NCBI GenBank assembly: GCA_022113835.1
Contig: JAILWY010000023.1
Span: 11,902,001 to 11,966,000, forward strand
Origin: Atopsyche davidsoni
Taxonomy: Eukaryota; Arthropoda; Insecta; Trichoptera; Hydrobiosidae
Reading direction: 5' to 3'
Length of the DNA: 64,000 nucleotides
A program made the translations under genes and the position numbers. Positions 60,302 through 64,000 of this stretch are shown here, piece after piece. The stretch's first letter is position 1. Each line of letters opens with the position of its first letter. The notes under the pieces were generated by a model that saw nothing but the letters and a program-made list of their open reading frames with translations, did not search any database and had not been told where the DNA came from.

Positions 60302-60639
60302 AATCCCTAGAATCCTAGTGTTTCGCTTTGTCATTTGATATTACTTGCTCTAAGACAATTTTAGACTCGTCTTGACTTGAATGTATAACACTTGTGGTGT
60401 ATATTTTAAAAAAACATTTACCACACGGATTTTAATACAAGTCATTAATATTTGCCTTGTACAGTACTGATACATAGTGTGATGCATCCGCGGGGATTTT
60501 TTCAGGGTTTGCGAGTAAACAAGTTACACGCTATTTTTTGTAATATATCTAATATTTTCAAGGCGCGTAACGTGTGTATTTACAAGGTTTTACTTTAAAA
60601 GTATAAATGTAAGAGCGATATATCAAGAATGAAAAGTTG
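60302..60639. other. AT-rich tract, nothing recognised
   Basis: A minor GC spot at 60488-60500 only. Confidence 0.5.
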
Positions 60640-60840
60640 ATTTCTACGTGCCGTGAAAGCGAGTGCAGAGAATCGGAATATCGGGTTCTTCACATGTCGT
60701 CCGCTGGCCGCACCAGTCCCACCCCGGTGGGCGGTACACGGAAACCTACTCAACTAAGTGACAAACCCGCGCCCGTGAGTCCGGAAACACTGCCTCGCCG
60801 ACACTGTGCAAGCGGATACTTCAGATTCTATTATACTTAA
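60640..60840. other. GC-richer island
   Basis: Contains GTCCGCTGGCCGCACCAG, CCCACCCCGGTGGGCGG (with CCCACC and GGTGGG forming a small stem) and ACCCGCGCCCGTGAGTCCGG. A 67-codon ATG frame starts at 60637 and shows no domain. Confidence 0.3.
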
Positions 60841-61384
60841 AAGGATGCAATTTCCACTCGTTCCTCAATACGTAAGAACCTATTGTTATTTTCAATCCAA
60901 ATGGTTTGTTGAATACACACTAAACTTGTTTTTGTAATCATTAATTAAATACGTCAAATCCACAATTTTTTTCTGATCCACGGTGAACTCACATGAAAAT
61001 ATTATACATAAATATTATTAAAAAAATATTCATAATCATATGTAAGTAAAAAAAGATTTTCGTAATGCTTAAATATTACTCTAACTTAGATACAACATCA
61101 TTGCATATAAATCAAAACATTACAACATACTCAATAATGAACACAGTAAAAAAAAAAATATTATCTCTCTTGTTTTCTTTATTAAATTAATTGGTCTTTT
61201 TGCACCTCCAACAGCACAAAATCATCAAGACTATAAATAAAAGTGTGTACACACTTTTTTATCCAAAGAATTACCCAGCTAAATTCGTGATGTCATTCGA
61301 TCTTGTAACACAAGTTTGAAACACACGAAATAACAAACACCCAAACCCATAAATTATGCGTACAATATTAATTTGTACATCGGC
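60841..61384. other. AT-rich tract, nothing recognised
   Basis: No feature supported. Confidence 0.5.
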
Positions 61385-61600
61385 TGCATACAAAGTGGTA
61401 TATGGCCACATGACCCACCGAATAGTTACACCTCGAATAACGTCACCGCAACAAATCGAGATGAACCCTAGACTAACGGGATAAAATAACTAGTCTCCGA
61501 TGGATGCTTCAGAAGCGGCCCCGTGGGGACATAAAAAGCCAACGCCGATATACGCACGGCCCGCATGCAGATCGCAGCCACACTGCCTAACCTATACCTG
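61385..61600. other. GC-richer block before a TA run
   Basis: Contains AAGCGGCCCCGTGGGGAC and CGCACGGCCCGCATGCAG. The TA-rich sequence at 61610-61628 then served as a transposon target. Confidence 0.3.
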
Positions 61601-61628
61601 TTTATATAAATATAATTATATATATATA

Positions 61629-61857
61629 GGGTGTCCCAAAATTAACGCAAGATTTGAATTTGTCGCCATTTTTGCAGTAAAGTTTTAAAAGGCTGCCAAG
61701 CTTTCATTATTTTTGAAATATTGTTCAAAAATGAAGACACGTTGTTCTATCGTGTAACGCTCCATTTTTACTAACCCTAAACTGCCAGCTGGTGTTCCCA
61801 AAACTTTACCGCAAAAATGGCGACAAATTCAAATCTTGCGTAAATTTTGGGACACTT
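61629..61857 (-). mobile_element. Fold-back miniature derived from a Tc1/mariner-type element
   Basis: The arms at 61629-61686 and 61800-61857 are inverted copies that differ at about four of 58 positions. Both contain CCCAAAATT, ACGCAAGATTTGAATTTG and CGCCATTTTTGC. The element lies in a TA run with TATA on both sides. Between the arms, on the minus strand, are the leader and first codons of the transposase. It is therefore an internal-deletion derivative of the family seen at 15289-15856. The transcript could fold into a long hairpin. Confidence 0.88.
61688..61765 (-). pseudogene. First 26 codons of a Tc1/mariner-type transposase
   Basis: An ATG at 61765 (minus strand) reads MERYTIEQRVFIFEQYFKNN, then ESLAAF, before running into the inner end of the left arm. 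It matches the fragment at 15400 but lacks that copy's stop codon. Everything beyond the first helix is deleted. Confidence 0.85.
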
Positions 61858-62070
61858 TATATATATTTATAATGCACGCTGTGTCACAACTAGATCATTG
61901 CTTCTAGTTTTAACATATGCGGTCTTTTCTACAGTGGCAAAGAAGATAATACCGTTTAGCCGTTGAGGAAACAAAATATAATTTTTCATAATTCAAACAG
62001 ACCCGACATGCATACAAGTAATAAAACTTCAATAATATAAATATAGCGTATATATTTAATTGTTATTTTT
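61858..62070. other. AT-rich tract, nothing recognised
   Basis: No feature supported. Confidence 0.5.
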
Positions 62071-62382
62071 TTATTTGCGACAAATGTCATTCGACTGCGC
62101 CGGGGAGAGAGCGCCGCGGATCTGTTTATGGGAAACGCCATTCGTCACGCGCGCGCACCGGGCGAGATGATACCCGAACCCGTGGGCGGCCATAACTCCC
62201 GAATATCGTTGCACAACACGCTTTGTGCAGTGTTGCCGCGTGTAATACGGACCGTATATCGCTGACTTTTTGGCAGTGGCGGCTCGTGGTTTCAGTGACG
62301 CAAGCCCGCTTTGAATTGATAAGATATGATGTTCACCATGTATGCTCCATAGCCTGCGCGCAGGATCACGGGACAGCCGCAT
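62071..62382 (-). CDS. Unrecognised 103-codon frame in a GC-rich island
   Basis: An ATG at 62382 opens MRLSRDPARRLWSIHGEHHI and so on to a TAA at 62071-62073. Codons are GC-rich, and the product is basic with scattered Cys and His. A plus-strand frame (62223-62426) overlaps it. The DNA is CpG-rich (CACGCGCGCGCACCGGGCG), so frames can stay open by composition alone. No family recognised. It could be a small gene, a reverse-strand exon or chance. Confidence 0.2.
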   Translation of the reverse strand: MRLSRDPARRLWSIHGEHHILSIQSGLASLKPRAATAKKSAIYGPYYTRQHCTKRVVQRYSGVMAAHGFGYHLARCARVTNGVSHKQIRGALSPAQSNDICRK

Positions 62383-63594
62383 ACCGTATTATAAGCATAA
62401 CCCAAATAACTATTGTTAACCAATAAAAAGATAATTATGTGTTAAGTAAAGTATTTAGTAGCATGTAAAAGTTCCAAACTAATATAAAATGCTAAAACAA
62501 CAAAAATTGTACCCTCGGTTAAGTGACGCGGATTAAGCAGAAATTTATTGCTGTACTTATTTTTTCAAATTACTTGTCGTCTTTTGGTGCAGGTTCAAAG
62601 AGAAGGAAAACCTTTAAGAAAAATCAGCAGGTTTCAAGTTACATTCCTTCAGCCTAAGATGCTTTTCATCGCTTGTGAACTCATCTTCAATGCTTACAGG
62701 TTAGTGTCAGTTTGTGAATTTGGAAGTCTCTCGCTCTTGGAATGTAGACAAAAAATCGCGTAGCATCAATAGATTTCTGGCATAGTAGTTTATTTAGTAA
62801 CGCTCAAGCTCTTTGGTGACATTGCCATATTAAAAGTGCGACAATATGGACTAATCTTATAATTTTGCTATTATTAATATATCAAATTGAATTCAATTCA
62901 GAGGAATTAAAGTGCAGTGAAAATTACACTCACATATATAATTACAATAAAATCCACCCACTGAGAATTTACACAACAGAAAAGATTATATATATTGCGG
63001 TTTTTAGAACATTCAATACTTAAAAAATACATATTATAACTGATCTGAATATTCTGTCTTTTTAAATTAAAAACTAGTAACGATCAGTATTAACCTAATT
63101 TCGAGAATATTCTACTTCGATCTAGTTTAAGAGAACTGGAATTCCTTGAAAACATTAATGTGTTCATTACCTCCAAGGTTCAATACCCTTATTTGAATAT
63201 TAATTGATATTTTAAAAAGAGTCTAGATAATGTTACTGATTTAAATTGAACATATGAGGCAAATATACCTGAATTATAAAATGTTAATGTTAAGGTTTTA
63301 AACTTGTAATCAATTAATATAAAATAGAAATTATATTTTATTATTAATATTGCTATGAAAAGTACACAATATTAATATTACATATATTTACTATAAAATT
63401 TCATTATGGTCAGTGTGTAAAATGTACGAGAAATTTATTTTAGATTTGTATAGGTTTAAAGTTTTGATAGGTTTAATTGGAGTTAACACATAAGTGATCA
63501 AAAAATTATTTTTAAGAAATCATGAATTGGTGGCAGTATATTTTTCTCTTTCGGAATTTATTTTTTGTATATATATATAATATAAAACTACGAA
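62383..63594. other. AT-rich tract, nothing recognised
   Basis: The 71-codon frame at 62548-62763 has no domain. A short TA run lies at 63571-63584, next to the mariner fragment. Confidence 0.45.
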
Positions 63595-63900
63595 GTGCTG
63601 AAACAATGGGAATCGCTACTGACAATAACACCGGACTTCCATCGTCCAGGACACCATCAAAACGCTGAAATAGGATCTGCTACTGTACCCGCCGTATTCA
63701 CCAGAACCGGCCCCTTCCGATTATCACTTGTTCCGGCCGATGGCGCATGGCTTGGCTGGGCTACACTTGGCCAATTTCTAAGAAGTGGAAAATTGATTGA
63801 ATGAATGGTTTCGTTCCAAAGACGCGCAGTTCTATCGTCACGATATTCATATATTGCCAGAGAGATGGCAAAAATGTGTAGCTAGCGAGTGACGATACTT
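63595..63900 (+). pseudogene. mariner (DD34D) transposase, 3' end, decayed
   Basis: From 63674 the frame reads DLLLYPPYSPEPAPSDYHLF, then RPMAHGLAGLHLANF, a stop, EVEN, a stop, LNEWFRSKDAQFYRHDIHIL and PERWQKCVASE. This is the well-known C-terminal end of mariner transposases. The Asp of SDYH (codon 63719-63721) is the third catalytic Asp of the DD34D triad. Upstream, DNN and, in another frame, VQDTIKTLK correspond to the second-Asp region (DNARPH in active copies). It has at least one frameshift and four stops (63671 and later). No 5' part or terminal repeats are seen. Confidence 0.9.
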
Positions 63901-64000
63901 TTTAATTGTATTTGTTCTGAAATTTTCCATTTTTCATTGATCAAAAAAAACATAAAAACTCAGTTGCGCAATTCACTGTTTCTATCAATCTTAAGCGTGG
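63901..64000. other. AT-rich right edge
   Basis: Probably the 3' flank or the residual 3' untranslated part of the mariner copy. No terminal repeat was recognised before the window ends. Confidence 0.4.

Noticed and set aside
1..64000. CRISPR array, operon, phage or viral region
   Set aside because: No regularly spaced repeats, ribosome-binding sites or compact gene strings were seen. The window looks like animal nuclear DNA.

Overview
This is a gene-poor stretch of animal nuclear DNA. It is strongly AT-rich, roughly two thirds A+T by eye. It holds TA and CA microsatellites, decayed Tc1/mariner-type and hAT DNA transposons, and a dispersed repeat that may come from a Penelope-like retroelement. 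There is no bacterial gene packing, no operon, no CRISPR array, and no intact rRNA or tRNA gene. The transposase fragments are of types common in insects. An insect, possibly a moth or butterfly, is the best guess, but nothing here fixes the order or species.

Layout. The best candidate for host coding sequence lies near the left edge. At 2106-2164 a short GC-rich reading frame starts MDEEFLELEQRR and ends at a good splice donor, directly downstream of a GC-rich block at 1835-2105. If it is a real first coding exon, its gene runs rightwards and much of the window may be its first intron. No second exon could be assigned. From 2.2 to 64 kb the window alternates between long AT-rich tracts and short GC-richer islands of about 100-450 bp, spaced about 1-4 kb apart. 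Examples lie near 0.6, 6.9, 10.2, 11.1, 14.3, 16.2, 17.3, 18.2, 22.5, 24.8, 33.2, 41.5, 43.9, 47.2, 48.8, 53.7, 57.4 and 62.2 kb. Their lack of long ATG frames and their sharp contrast with the flanks suggest conserved regulatory DNA or exons of a long non-coding transcript. That is inference only, because no comparison could be run.

Mobile DNA. (1) A dispersed repeat occurs near 7.1, 8.1, 25.2 and 39.7 kb. It carries a hairpin followed by GAAAC, which resembles the hammerhead-ribozyme fossils found in Penelope-like elements. (2) Two non-autonomous copies of one Tc1/mariner-type family share their ends. The copy at 15289-15856 has an internally inverted transposase fragment. The copy at 61629-61857 is a 229-bp fold-back element that keeps the first codons of the transposase. 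(3) A 457-bp hAT element at 54799-55255 has terminal inverted repeats and an 8-bp target duplication, and contains a piece of a second Tc1/mariner-type transposon. (4) The 3' end of a DD34D mariner transposase pseudogene lies at 63595-63900. (5) Several weak tRNA-like fragments may be SINE remnants.

The remaining ORFs of 55-120 codons are mostly chance frames. Three ATG-started ones (13755-14003, 60056-60301 and 62071-62382) are listed with low confidence. No pathway or gene cluster can be reconstructed from this window.
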